Below, piece after piece: positions 40,554 through 48,938 of a stretch of 64,000 nucleotides of DNA. Position 1 is the stretch's first letter; each line of letters starts with the position of its first letter. The notes under the pieces were generated by a model. It did not search any database. It worked only from the letters and a program-made list of their open reading frames with translations, and was not told the DNA's origin. A program made the position numbers and the translations under genes. The DNA comes from JAGSPQ01 sp038206395 (GTDB lineage Bacteria > Myxococcota > Myxococcia > Myxococcales > Myxococcaceae): assembly GCA_038206395.1 (NCBI GenBank), contig JBBRAX010000039.1, forward strand, positions 7,400 through 71,399, given 5' to 3'.

Positions 40554-41368
40554 ACCCCGCGGCTCTCGAGCGTCCGCCGAAGCGCGCGGACGACGTCGAG
40601 GCGCGGATCATCGGGGCAGGCCTGCTCGAAGTCGATCGCCTCGCGCAGTGCCGCCTCGAGCTGGTTCCGTTCGATCCACTGCCGCAGCAGGCCGAGGCGA
40701 ATTTCCGGGTGGAGCACGCCAGCGGGAAAGCGGCGCAGTGATTCGGCCAGTGCCCCGCGGCGATAGAGCGCCACCTGCGCTGACAGCCCGTCACCGCGGC
40801 TTTCTTTCAGCCAACACCCGGCCTGTTCGGACTTCGGCCGCTCGTCGCACGCGCCAGGCATCACCGCTTCGGAAACGCGAAGGCTCGCGGGCAGCGCAGG
40901 AGCGTTCGGCCATCGCCGTGATTCGCCCGCGTGCAGCTCGATCGTCTCGCTGTCGGTGCGGACGCTCGCCGAGCCTTCGAAGACCTCGACGAAGGTCGAG
41001 TGCGAATCCACTTCGGCGGCGACGCGCCCGACCGCAGTGACGCTCACCACGTGCGGAGTGACCAGCCTCGCCGGCGTCCGCGACTTCACCTCGAGGCGGC
41101 CCCACGACAGCGCCACCGCTCCATCGTCTTTCACTGCCACTTTCGCCTCGCGCGATGGCGACAGCGTCGGCGCCTGGTACCGCTGCCACCCGAGCCCTGC
41201 CGCGACCGCGATCAACATCGCCACCGCCACCAGCGCCAGGGCGGGCCAGCTGCGATCCGGGCGCGCGGCGCGGTGAAGCACGTCTTCCCAGTCGCCGGCG
41301 TGCACCGGGCGCGCGGGAATCGTCGCGACCGTCTTCAGCGCGGCCGCAGCCTTCTCTTCGTCAGTCAT
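40547..41368 (-). CDS. FecR-domain anti-sigma factor with TPR-like C-terminus
   Basis: 273 residues. A short cytoplasmic N-terminus (about 40) precedes one membrane helix (ALALVAVAMLIAVAAGLGW), then a FecR domain (about 85-150: VALSWGRLEVKSRTPARLVT, FVEVFEGSASVRTDSE, ELHAGESRRW), then an alpha-helical, TPR-like tail of about 90 residues (EIRLGLLRQWIERNQLEAAL). The usual FecR role is to bind the sigma factor from the membrane and release it on a periplasmic signal. It overlaps the sigma gene by 8 bases, so the two are a regulatory pair. The tail lies on the periplasmic side if the topology is type II. Confidence 0.85.
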   Translation of the reverse strand: MTDEEKAAAALKTVATIPARPVHAGDWEDVLHRAARPDRSWPALALVAVAMLIAVAAGLGWQRYQAPTLSPSREAKVAVKDDGAVALSWGRLEVKSRTPARLVTPHVVSVTAVGRVAAEVDSHSTFVEVFEGSASVRTDSETIELHAGESRRWPNAPALPASLRVSEAVMPGACDERPKSEQAGCWLKESRGDGLSAQVALYRRGALAESLRRFPAGVLHPEIRLGLLRQWIERNQLEAALREAIDFEQACPDDPRLDVVRALRRTLESRGVH

Positions 41369-41900
41369 GGCCTGCCTCCTTCAATGCGATCGCGAAGTCC
41401 CGACGCGCGTAGAACAGCCGCGTCCAGACGGTCTTCACGGGGATGTTCAGGGCCTGCGCCACCTCGGCGCCCGAAAGCCCCTGCAGCTCGAAGAGCACCA
41501 GCACTTCGCGCCGCGTGCCTGAGAGCTTCGAGAGCCCGAGTTCGACGCTGCGGCGGGCCTCGCGTTGTTCCAGCGACAGCTGCGGCGAGTCTCCGCTGAC
41601 GGCTTCGGCCGCCGCCTCGAGGCCGAGCCAGCGGCGCCAGCGAGACGTGCGAAGCCGGCCCGAGACGACTTTCGACGCGACGCCGTAGAGCCAGGCGGTG
41701 GGCGACTGCGCGGCCGACAGCGCGTCGGCACGGCGCACCGCGATGACGAACACGTCTTGCAGCAGATCGTCGGCATCGAGCACGCCGCCGGCGAGCCGGT
41801 GAATCGCCTGGCGCAGCTCGGGGGCGTGGCGCAGGTAGAGCTCGCGCACGTTGGCCTGCGCGCGCTGCGAAGCAGCGGCAGCGTCGACGGTCAGGGCCAT
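41361..41900 (-). CDS. ECF-type RNA polymerase sigma factor
   Basis: 179 residues from ATG 41900. Region 2 reads HAPELRQAIHRLAGGVLDADDLLQDVFVIAVRR (about 25-58), with the DADDLLQDVF signature. Region 4 is a helix-turn-helix at about 125-172 (GTRREVLVLFELQGLSGAEVAQALNIPVKTVWTRLFYARRD). It is a small extracytoplasmic-function sigma factor without a C-terminal extension. The start overlaps the outer-membrane-protein gene stop by 10 bases and its end overlaps the FecR-like gene by 8, so it is inside an operon of envelope genes that it may itself control. Confidence 0.92.
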   Translation of the reverse strand: MALTVDAAAASQRAQANVRELYLRHAPELRQAIHRLAGGVLDADDLLQDVFVIAVRRADALSAAQSPTAWLYGVASKVVSGRLRTSRWRRWLGLEAAAEAVSGDSPQLSLEQREARRSVELGLSKLSGTRREVLVLFELQGLSGAEVAQALNIPVKTVWTRLFYARRDFAIALKEAGHD

Positions 41901-42853
41901 TGAAGCCCAGCTCCGGCGAGGGCGGTGAACTGCCAGCGCGGCACTGTCACGTAGGCGTCGATGCCTCCGATGCTCAGCCGTTCTTCGTTCGTTCGCACTG
42001 ACGTGCTGCCCCAGACGCCGAGATGAAGCGGGCCGGCGATTCGGCAGGTGAGCCCCGCTTCCGCGTACGCGCCACCCGAGACCAGCGTCGCGCGCTGCGT
42101 CGCCGCCGCCGCCAGCGCCAGCAGCCTGCCGCCAATCGCTCCTTCCACCGCGAGCCGGCTTCCCAACCGCTTCACTGCTGCGACGCCGAGCGACGCCCAC
42201 CCAGCAGAGAGTGAAACCTTCGACGGCCCCAGCGCGCGTTCGGTCGCGTCGGACAAGCCCCCCGAGAGAGCGACGCCCCAGCCGCCGTACGTCACGGTCA
42301 GCGCGAGCTCGGCCGCGGGCAGCGGAGCAGGCGGCGTCCGCGCAGTCACGCCCCCGCGGGCCATCAGCTGAATCACCACCGGCGTCGGGGCAGGTGCCGG
42401 CGGAAGCCCAGCGACCGCCGCGGGAGCCTGCGTCACCACTGGCGGCGGCGCGACCACCACCACCGGCACTGGCTTCGGGCCGGCCGGCTTGGGCGCGACG
42501 ACAGGTTCGGCCACCACCACGACTGGCGCGCTGCGCGGCTTCCGTTCGACCACGGGCGGCGCCCGCACCAGGGGCACGCCGCTGTCCTTCGTCCAGCTCG
42601 CGAGCAGCAGGAAGATCATCTGCTCGACGGCTTCGCACTCGGCGGCAGGCGCGGGAACTTCGCGTCGCATCGCCCGGCCATCGGCGAGCACCGCGTCGAC
42701 CACGACCGCCTGGTTCGCGCGCCGGATGGTCAGGCTGAACCCCGGACCCAGCCTGGCGAGCCTCTGCCTCAGTGAGTCCACTGTCACGCACGCGCTGCCC
42801 GGCTCGACCTCGATCGGGCTTCCGGCCAGCAGCAGCGCGACGAGAATCCCCAA
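41891..42853 (-). CDS. exported proline-rich protein with C-terminal barrel-like region
   Basis: 320 residues. A short signal peptide (MGILVALLLAGSPIEVEP) is followed by a first domain (about 20-90) with two Cys, and a 60-residue Pro/Val/Ala linker (VVVVAEPVVAPKPAGPKPV). The C-terminal half is alternating amphipathic strands (ELALTVTYGGWGVALSGGL, SLSAGWASLGVAAVKRLGS, LHLGVWGSTSV) ending in LAGAGLQW-P, similar to a small outer-membrane barrel. No family name is certain. It lies 10 bases after the vWA gene stop and overlaps the sigma gene start, so it should share their transcript. Confidence 0.72.
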   Translation of the reverse strand: MGILVALLLAGSPIEVEPGSACVTVDSLRQRLARLGPGFSLTIRRANQAVVVDAVLADGRAMRREVPAPAAECEAVEQMIFLLLASWTKDSGVPLVRAPPVVERKPRSAPVVVVAEPVVAPKPAGPKPVPVVVVAPPPVVTQAPAAVAGLPPAPAPTPVVIQLMARGGVTARTPPAPLPAAELALTVTYGGWGVALSGGLSDATERALGPSKVSLSAGWASLGVAAVKRLGSRLAVEGAIGGRLLALAAAATQRATLVSGGAYAEAGLTCRIAGPLHLGVWGSTSVRTNEERLSIGGIDAYVTVPRWQFTALAGAGLQWP

Positions 42854-42863
42854 CTTCGGCGGC

Positions 42864-44120
42864 TCAGGGGCAGACGGGGTCGAACGAGGTGTTCGGCAGT
42901 GTGGACGGCAGCGTCGAGATACCGAAATCGTCGAGCGCCTCCGCGTAGGAGCCCGAGCCTTTGCTCGCCAACTGCTGCAGCGTGTAGCGGGCGACCGTGA
43001 GCGCGGCCTGCGGCTGCTGCGCCGCCGGAACCTCTGCGTAGGTGCCGTAGAGGTCCTGGCAGATGGGGCCGCACTCGGTGATGCGCTGCGCGTTGAAGAG
43101 CAGCTGCGCGTTGAAGCGCACCTGTGCCGCGCCCTGCGACTTCAAGCCGACCAGCTGGGTGACCCTGGCGAAGAGCGCCGCGTTCTGGTTGCGGTCGCCG
43201 TTGCTGCCACCGTCGGGATCATTGCAGTAGCTGCCGGCGCCAGGCGAGTCGGGCCAGATGCCGCCGGGCATCGTCGAGTCTGCGTAGGTCGGCAGCGCGT
43301 CATCGGCCGAGCAGCGGGGAAACGGCGTGCCGTCCGAGATCAGCAGCACGCCGTAGTGCGTCTGGGCGAGCTCGCTGGTCCCCGCCGGCGTCGTCTTCAG
43401 TGCCGCGATGTCTTCAGTGACGACCTGCAGCGCAGCGTCGAGGGCGCTCTGCATGTCCGTCGCCTTTCCCAGCTGTCCCTGCAGGCCCGCGATCGCCGTC
43501 AGCAGCGCGGCGTCGGAAGGCGAGGTGAAGCCTGAGGCCGGGTGGATGCCCTGCGGGGCTCCCGCGAAAGGAATCAGCGACACCCGAGCGCCCCGCGTGC
43601 CGAGCCGGGTCATCAGGGCCTTCAACGCGCGGACACGCGCGGGCTCGGTGACTCCCGCAGGCGGGATGATCGACTGGCAGAACCCGGCCGCGCCGCCCTG
43701 ACTGCCGGGAGGATCTGTGACGCACATCGACCCCGACTGATCCAACAGCACGACCACTTTGAGCTTCAAGGCGATGGGGCAGCCCGCATCGACGCCTGGT
43801 GTGCCGCCGCACGCCGCTTCATTCGGATGCTGAAGGCGCAGCTCGTCGAGGCCGACGGCGCAGGCCTCGCCGCATGCCACTGAAGCAGCCTGCCCCGACG
43901 ACCAGCACGAGCCCTGCGGCCCGTACGACGGGTCGAGGCTGTTCTTCACACCACCCGTCGCTTCGTAGCAGCCGACGTATTTCGCGCACGCCGGCGACTG
44001 CGCCAAGGGCACCCCGCCGCCACCCGCGCCGCCCTGGCCCAGACTCCCGAGCTGCGTCAGTCGCAAGTCGCAGCCCTGTACAGCGATCGACAACACCACC
44101 AGCGTCAGCGTTCGGCCCAT
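42864..44120 (-). CDS. lipoprotein with von Willebrand factor A domain
   Basis: 418 residues from ATG 44120, with a lipoprotein signal (LTLVVLSIAVQGC). A Cys-rich region (about 45-115, nine Cys) precedes a vWA domain whose MIDAS motif D127-Q-S129-G-S131 is complete, with later acidic residues (ATDMQSALDAAL and LLISDG) in the expected positions. It is probably an extracellular or outer-membrane metal-dependent adhesion protein. An in-frame ATG 51 bases upstream would displace the signal and is rejected. The minus-strand order is PEP-binding lipoprotein, then this gene (53 bases), then barrel-like protein, sigma, FecR. Confidence 0.85.
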   Translation of the reverse strand: MGRTLTLVVLSIAVQGCDLRLTQLGSLGQGGAGGGGVPLAQSPACAKYVGCYEATGGVKNSLDPSYGPQGSCWSSGQAASVACGEACAVGLDELRLQHPNEAACGGTPGVDAGCPIALKLKVVVLLDQSGSMCVTDPPGSQGGAAGFCQSIIPPAGVTEPARVRALKALMTRLGTRGARVSLIPFAGAPQGIHPASGFTSPSDAALLTAIAGLQGQLGKATDMQSALDAALQVVTEDIAALKTTPAGTSELAQTHYGVLLISDGTPFPRCSADDALPTYADSTMPGGIWPDSPGAGSYCNDPDGGSNGDRNQNAALFARVTQLVGLKSQGAAQVRFNAQLLFNAQRITECGPICQDLYGTYAEVPAAQQPQAALTVARYTLQQLASKGSGSYAEALDDFGISTLPSTLPNTSFDPVCP

Positions 44121-44173
44121 GTGAGTGGCCCTCCTGCCAAACCCAGTGTCGCCACCGGGAAATACCTTCACTG

Positions 44174-46954
44174 CTACCGGCCGTGGAACTCGCGCACCTG
44201 CTTGAACTGCAGGTTCCCATCGGGCAACACCTTGATTTCCATGTCCAGCGACAGGGGCTTCTGGGTGTCGAGCCAGACGTCATTGCAATTGCCGCCCGGG
44301 TAATAGGAAGGCTTCGCCTTGCAGTAGGCGATCTCGATCTTCTTCGCGATCTCGACGATCTCGATCATCCGTGCAGGGGTGAGGAGCGTGGTCGTCATCA
44401 CCGGCTCTGCGACAGTCGGCTTGGCGTAGCGCGTGGTCGAGAAGCGCGGCGGGCGGCCAGCGTCCGAGAACGATGCGACGTTGAACTCGGTGAGGGTGCC
44501 GGGCAGTGGGTTCGTGACCAGGTTCTCGCCCTTCTGCACCGACAGCGTGTACCCGTAGACCGAGTCCGTGCCGACGACGCGCGTCACCAGCACCAGGTTC
44601 GCCTGCTCATCGCCGTACGACGGGTTCACCGCGATGCCCATGCCCGCGGTCGCGTGATCGAGGCGCGCGAAAGAACGTTCGACCAGCGCGCGCGGGTTCC
44701 ACAGGCTCGCGTAGACGGCCTTGATTCCGCACTGCACCGACTTCGGCTTCACCTTGAGCTTCGTGACCACGCCATCCGTCTCGCTCTCGATGCGGCACGA
44801 CAGATCTGCGTTGTCGGCCTTCGTCGCTTCGATCGCGAAGCTGTCGTAGAGCCCGGCGCCGTTGAAGTTCGCGATGTCTTCCGACGTCGCGCTCGAACGG
44901 AACTTGAAGTTGATCACCCCCGGGTTCACCGCGTTGAGGCGCGCCGTCACGTCGGTGACCAGCGCGGGCGGAACGTACGCCTTCATGAACGCCGCCTGCA
45001 CCGCCGCCGCCTGGGCGTTGCGTTCGGCCGGAGCCAGCGCTCCCGACTTCTCGGCCACCACCAGCGCCTCGACCATCGCCTTCAGCGCTGCATTCTGCGG
45101 CGCCGCGATCAGGTCGCGGTAGTACTTCACCGGAACTCCGAAGCCGCGCGGGCTCAGGTCGTAGCCCGTCGCCGTGCTCACCGTGCCGTAGCTGCCCACG
45201 CGGCCCAGCGTGCCCGTGAGCAGGCCCAGGCCGTTGCCCTTGCCGCCGAAGGTCTTCGAGAAGTTGAAGCACAGCGACGACATCACCGGGCACAGCTCGT
45301 CGAAGCTGAGCAGCCGCGAGTCATCGGCGATCGGCAGCGGCAGCCACGGCCCGCTGAGCTTCTCGGCAAGCTTCGCGGCAATGATTTCCGGCGTCGTCGC
45401 TTCGAGCGTGAACCCTTCGTTCGTGACCGTGAGGTGCACTGGCTTGTCTGCGAACGCCGCGAGCACCGCGTGGGTCAGGCTCGCATCGCGCAGCACCATG
45501 TTCGGGGTGTTGCGTTCCTTCGCCTTCAGGTTCACGTGGGAATTCACGTCCTGGTAGGCCCTGGTGATGGTGCCCGCCACGACAGAAAGGTCGAGCGGCA
45601 GATCGTCGAACACCGGGATGTCGATCGGCCGCAGCATGCTCGAATCCGCCGGGAAGATTTTCAGGTAGCCCCACGCCTGCCCGTTGTTCAGCGCGACGTA
45701 TTTGATGTCGCCCAGCACCTGGTCGATCGTCTTCAGCTCGATGCCCAGCGCCGTCGCCTGAGCGCCGATGCGGGCAAACGTCTGCTGCGGACCCGTGGCA
45801 ACGAACATCAGCTTCACGCTCGGAATCGCGATCGCCGCCTTCACTGCCTTCAGGCCGTCGAGCAGCGTCTCTTCCGCGATGATGTCGTCGGGGTAGAACT
45901 GAATCGCGTACGTCAGCGTCTGCGCGTCGCCGAGCTTGTACGTCTGCACCGTGCCCGCGAAGAACCGCTTGGTGTTGGTGAAGTAGGTCGAGTTGTTGAA
46001 GGTCTCCATCGTGTCGGAGACGGCGCACTGCTTCTGCGCGAAATAGAAGTGGTACTTCGCGTAGTCCGGCACCTTGCCGCTGACGGTGAAGTTGCCGTTG
46101 AAGAAGTGCACGACCTTCGTGGCCGGCGCTCGGTTGTCGATCAGGAACTTGCCCGATCGGCCCGAGCTGCTCAGCCCGCCGCCCGGCGTCGAGAACGCGG
46201 TGAAGGTCGCTGCGTCCAGCTTGTTCACCGACAACGCCTGCGCAGCGCCGGGAACTTCAACGACGAGGCGCGCCGTCGAAGCAGAGTAACCATACAGATT
46301 GAAGTACACGCGATCGCCCGCGGCGACGGTGATGGCCGCGGTCTCGACAGCGGTCGCGCCTTCCGACTTCACGTCGTAGCTTGCCGGCGTCGCCGCGGCG
46401 TTCTTCCGCAGGTAGAGGTCCGCGTCGCCGGTGCCGGTCGACTTGAAGGTCAGCTTGCCCGCAACGGCGGCGGTGTAGCTGCCCGTCTTGCTGGTGCCCT
46501 TCGGAATCGAGGTGCTCGCGACGAGCTCGAGGGTGGTCTGCTGCGGCGCCGCGTCGGGAGACACCAGGTCGAGCTTCGCCGTCGACGCCACGTAGCCGTA
46601 GACCAGCCAGTGCACTGAGTCGCCCGCGGCCACGCTGAGGCGCGCCTCTTCCGAGCTGTTCGGGCCTTCCGACTTCTGATCGGCGACCGAGGTCGTCGGC
46701 GCGCTGCCCTTCTTCAGGTAGAGGTCGACGTCGCCCGTGCCCGTGGTGCGGAAGACGAGCTCGCCCGCGACGGTCGCAGTGAAGACGCCCCGCTTGCCCA
46801 CGCCCTTCGAGATCGCCGTCGACGGAAACAGCGAGGTGTTCAGCGCGCTGTCGTCGACGCCCGTGCCGTCAGACGCGAGGTCCACCTGGGCCAGCGAGTC
46901 GCCGCAGGCGGCGAACAGCCAGAGAGAGAGGACGGCAACGCTGAGGCGAAACAT
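44174..46954 (-). CDS. lipoprotein with two PPC-like domains and a PEP/pyruvate-binding (PPDK N-terminal) domain
   Basis: 926 residues from ATG 46954, beginning with a lipoprotein signal (SVAVLSLWLFAACGDS). Two PPC-type beta modules lie at about 30-145 and 150-245; each has GDxDLYL(K/R)K and a Gly-Tyr pair (VYGYVAST, LYGYSAST). The large remainder contains features of the ATP-binding half of PEP synthase/PPDK: KTFGGKGNGLGLL, FRSSATSEDIANFNGAGLYD (near 685) and the helix VYASLWNPRALVERSFA. In cytosolic enzymes this domain binds ATP or pyruvate and passes phosphate to a swivelling His domain; no His domain is present here. Extracytoplasmic placement makes normal catalysis unlikely, so ligand binding or display is a better guess. 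Confidence 0.78.
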   Translation of the reverse strand: MFRLSVAVLSLWLFAACGDSLAQVDLASDGTGVDDSALNTSLFPSTAISKGVGKRGVFTATVAGELVFRTTGTGDVDLYLKKGSAPTTSVADQKSEGPNSSEEARLSVAAGDSVHWLVYGYVASTAKLDLVSPDAAPQQTTLELVASTSIPKGTSKTGSYTAAVAGKLTFKSTGTGDADLYLRKNAAATPASYDVKSEGATAVETAAITVAAGDRVYFNLYGYSASTARLVVEVPGAAQALSVNKLDAATFTAFSTPGGGLSSSGRSGKFLIDNRAPATKVVHFFNGNFTVSGKVPDYAKYHFYFAQKQCAVSDTMETFNNSTYFTNTKRFFAGTVQTYKLGDAQTLTYAIQFYPDDIIAEETLLDGLKAVKAAIAIPSVKLMFVATGPQQTFARIGAQATALGIELKTIDQVLGDIKYVALNNGQAWGYLKIFPADSSMLRPIDIPVFDDLPLDLSVVAGTITRAYQDVNSHVNLKAKERNTPNMVLRDASLTHAVLAAFADKPVHLTVTNEGFTLEATTPEIIAAKLAEKLSGPWLPLPIADDSRLLSFDELCPVMSSLCFNFSKTFGGKGNGLGLLTGTLGRVGSYGTVSTATGYDLSPRGFGVPVKYYRDLIAAPQNAALKAMVEALVVAEKSGALAPAERNAQAAAVQAAFMKAYVPPALVTDVTARLNAVNPGVINFKFRSSATSEDIANFNGAGLYDSFAIEATKADNADLSCRIESETDGVVTKLKVKPKSVQCGIKAVYASLWNPRALVERSFARLDHATAGMGIAVNPSYGDEQANLVLVTRVVGTDSVYGYTLSVQKGENLVTNPLPGTLTEFNVASFSDAGRPPRFSTTRYAKPTVAEPVMTTTLLTPARMIEIVEIAKKIEIAYCKAKPSYYPGGNCNDVWLDTQKPLSLDMEIKVLPDGNLQFKQVREFHGR

Positions 46955-47107
46955 GCGGCGGCTCCGGTGGTGTAGTTTCAGGTGCGCCTTTATCCGACAT
47001 GTCCGCCATTTCATAGCTCTCTGCGTCATCTGAGTGAATTCAGGTTCTTAAGTGGGTCGCAGCGCAGGTGGTTCCCGTCGGCGGCCCACCCGCGGTAGGG
47101 CGAGGGG

Positions 47108-48181
47108 ATGGGAGAAACACGGAAGCCGAGGGTGCTCGTGGTGGGGTGCGGCGGCATCGGCGGCATCGTCGCTTCGACGCTGGCCGAGAACCCGGGCCTC
47201 GAGCTCACGACCCTGACCACCAACCCGGCGATCGCGGCGGCGATCACCGAGCAGGGCTTTCGCGTGAAGACAGAAGACGGCCACACCACCACGCGCGGCC
47301 GCGCCGTCACCCAGCTCGCCGCAGCAGAGCTCTTCGATTGGGTGCTGCTCGCGACCCAGCCACCGCAGGTCGAAGCAGCGGCGCGCAGCGCCTTGCCGCA
47401 CCTGGCACCGACCGGGGCGATGGTCTGTTTTCAGAACGGCCTCTGCGAGGCGCGCGTCGGAAAAATCGCGGGCCCCGAGCGCGTCATCGGCGCCGTCGTC
47501 GCCTGGGGCGCGTCGATGCTCGAGCCCGGCGTCTACGAACGCACCTCGAACGGCGGCTTCACCATCGGCCGCATCGACGGCGCCGACGATCCGCGCCTGC
47601 CCGAGCTCGACATCGTCCTCGAGCCCATCGGCCCGGTCACCATCAGCCGCAACCTCGCCGGCGCCCGCTGGAGCAAGCTCGCCATCAACTGCGCCATCTC
47701 GACGCTCGGCACGCTCGCCGGAGCCAGGCTCGGCGCGCTGATGACCCACCGCCACGTCCGGCGGCTCGCGCTCGAAATCATGAGCGAGGTCGTCGAGGTC
47801 GCGCGCGCCGAGAAGGTACGGCTCGAGAAGGTGTCGGGCACCATCGACCTCGAGTGGATCGCGCTCACGCCAGCCGAGCGGCTCAGCCTCGGTTCGCCGA
47901 GCCTGTTCGCGAAGCACGCGATGCTCCTCGCGGTCGGCGCGCGCTACCGGCGAATGAGGTCCTCGATGCTCGCGGCGATCGAGCGAGGCCGCACGCCGGC
48001 GGTCGACTTCCTCAACGGCGAAGTGGTCGACCACGGCCGCACGCACGGCATCCCGACGCCGGTGAACGCCGAAGCGCAAGCAATGGTGCACGCGCTCGCC
48101 CGTGCGGAGCTCAAGCCGGGCATGGATCTGGTGCGTCAGCTGGCCGACTTCGCCGAGGCGAAATCAGCGCCGCCGAAGTGA
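47108..48181 (+). CDS. ketopantoate reductase-family oxidoreductase (ApbA/PanE-like)
   Basis: 357 residues. The N-terminal Rossmann fold has VLVVGCGGIGGIVASTLAE (residues 9-27), and the C-terminal helical domain contains the family pattern KLAINCAISTLGTLAGA and LNGEVVDHGRTHGIPTPVN. PanE reduces 2-dehydropantoate with NADPH in CoA synthesis. Paralogues act on other 2-keto acids, and this 357-residue protein is longer than PanE (about 300), so the exact substrate is uncertain. The 3' end overlaps the convergent START-like gene by 18 bases. A GAGGGG sits right before the ATG. Confidence 0.85.
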   Translation: MGETRKPRVLVVGCGGIGGIVASTLAENPGLELTTLTTNPAIAAAITEQGFRVKTEDGHTTTRGRAVTQLAAAELFDWVLLATQPPQVEAAARSALPHLAPTGAMVCFQNGLCEARVGKIAGPERVIGAVVAWGASMLEPGVYERTSNGGFTIGRIDGADDPRLPELDIVLEPIGPVTISRNLAGARWSKLAINCAISTLGTLAGARLGALMTHRHVRRLALEIMSEVVEVARAEKVRLEKVSGTIDLEWIALTPAERLSLGSPSLFAKHAMLLAVGARYRRMRSSMLAAIERGRTPAVDFLNGEVVDHGRTHGIPTPVNAEAQAMVHALARAELKPGMDLVRQLADFAEAKSAPPK

Positions 48182-48826
48182 CGAGATGTTCGCCGCAGCG
48201 GCGCGCGCGTTCGCCCGGCGCTGCGCCTCACGCTCGATGTTCCTGAAGGTGTCGGTGAGGCCGTCAGCATTGGCGCGGTTGGCGGCAAAGGCGGGAATCG
48301 CTCCGCCGGGGTCGACGCAGAGCTTGTAGATGACGTGCGACGTCTTCCCGTCTTCCGAGGGAGTGACGAGCCAGCTTCCTTCGCTGAGCTTCAGCCGCAC
48401 CACGCCGTCGACCTCGGGCATCGCCGCCGGCACCGCGAACCAGTGGTTGGCGAAGACGCCTTCGGGATCCTTCTCGGCGTCGCGGTCGAGATACGTCTTG
48501 TGAATGAAGTCCCGCGGCGAGAGCACCGGCACGTCCATTCGCGCGTACGTGTAGCGGGCGCCGTCAGGCTCGGTGCCGAGCACAAACTTCGACTCAGTCA
48601 TGTACGGCATGAAGACGGTGAAGCGCTTCACGTCGGTGATTGCGTTCTGGATGTCGATCACCGCGGCAGCCAGCGTCTGTTCGGCCCAGACCTCTTTCAC
48701 CTCCGAGCCCTTTCGCGCGCGCGTCTTGATGACGGTGGGCTCGGTGCGCTGCGTCTCCCACGGATTTTCTTCAGGCAGAGCGGCGGTGCTGACGGCGAGG
48801 ACACTGCAGAGCAGGAATCGGTTCAT
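48164..48826 (-). CDS. exported START-like lipid-binding domain protein
   Basis: 220 residues from ATG 48826, which gives a signal peptide (MNRFLLCSVLAVSTAALPEE, cut near ALP). The mature domain has the helix-grip fold pattern of START/Bet v1 proteins: IQNAITDVKRFTVFMPYMTESKF, YTYARMDVPVLSPRDFIHKT, HWFAVPAAMPEVDGVVRLKLSEG and HVIYKLCVDPGGAIPAFAAN, with the long C-terminal helix. It is probably a periplasmic lipid or hydrophobic ligand carrier. Its promoter region is shared with the divergent MDR-dehydrogenase operon and contains an 18-bp-arm inverted repeat. Confidence 0.82.
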   Translation of the reverse strand: MNRFLLCSVLAVSTAALPEENPWETQRTEPTVIKTRARKGSEVKEVWAEQTLAAAVIDIQNAITDVKRFTVFMPYMTESKFVLGTEPDGARYTYARMDVPVLSPRDFIHKTYLDRDAEKDPEGVFANHWFAVPAAMPEVDGVVRLKLSEGSWLVTPSEDGKTSHVIYKLCVDPGGAIPAFAANRANADGLTDTFRNIEREAQRRANARAAAANISSLRRR

Positions 48827-48858
48827 GCGCGCGACGGTACGGACCTGACCTCTCGCCG

Positions 48859-48906
48859 ACATGTGCCGGAAGTCATTCGTACCGGCATATGACTTTGGGC
48901 ACATGT
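48859..48906. promoter_or_regulatory. long inverted repeat between START-like gene and MDR operon
   Basis: ACATGTGCCGGAAGTCAT (48859-48876) and ATGACTTTGGGCACATGT (48889-48906) match as inverted repeats at 16 of 18 positions around a 12-base spacer. It begins 33 bases upstream of each divergent start. The length suggests a dimeric regulator binding two sites. No regulator gene is adjacent. Confidence 0.55.
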
Positions 48907-48938
48907 GGCGGTTTCCGCGGATCCGTACCTTGCGCGGC

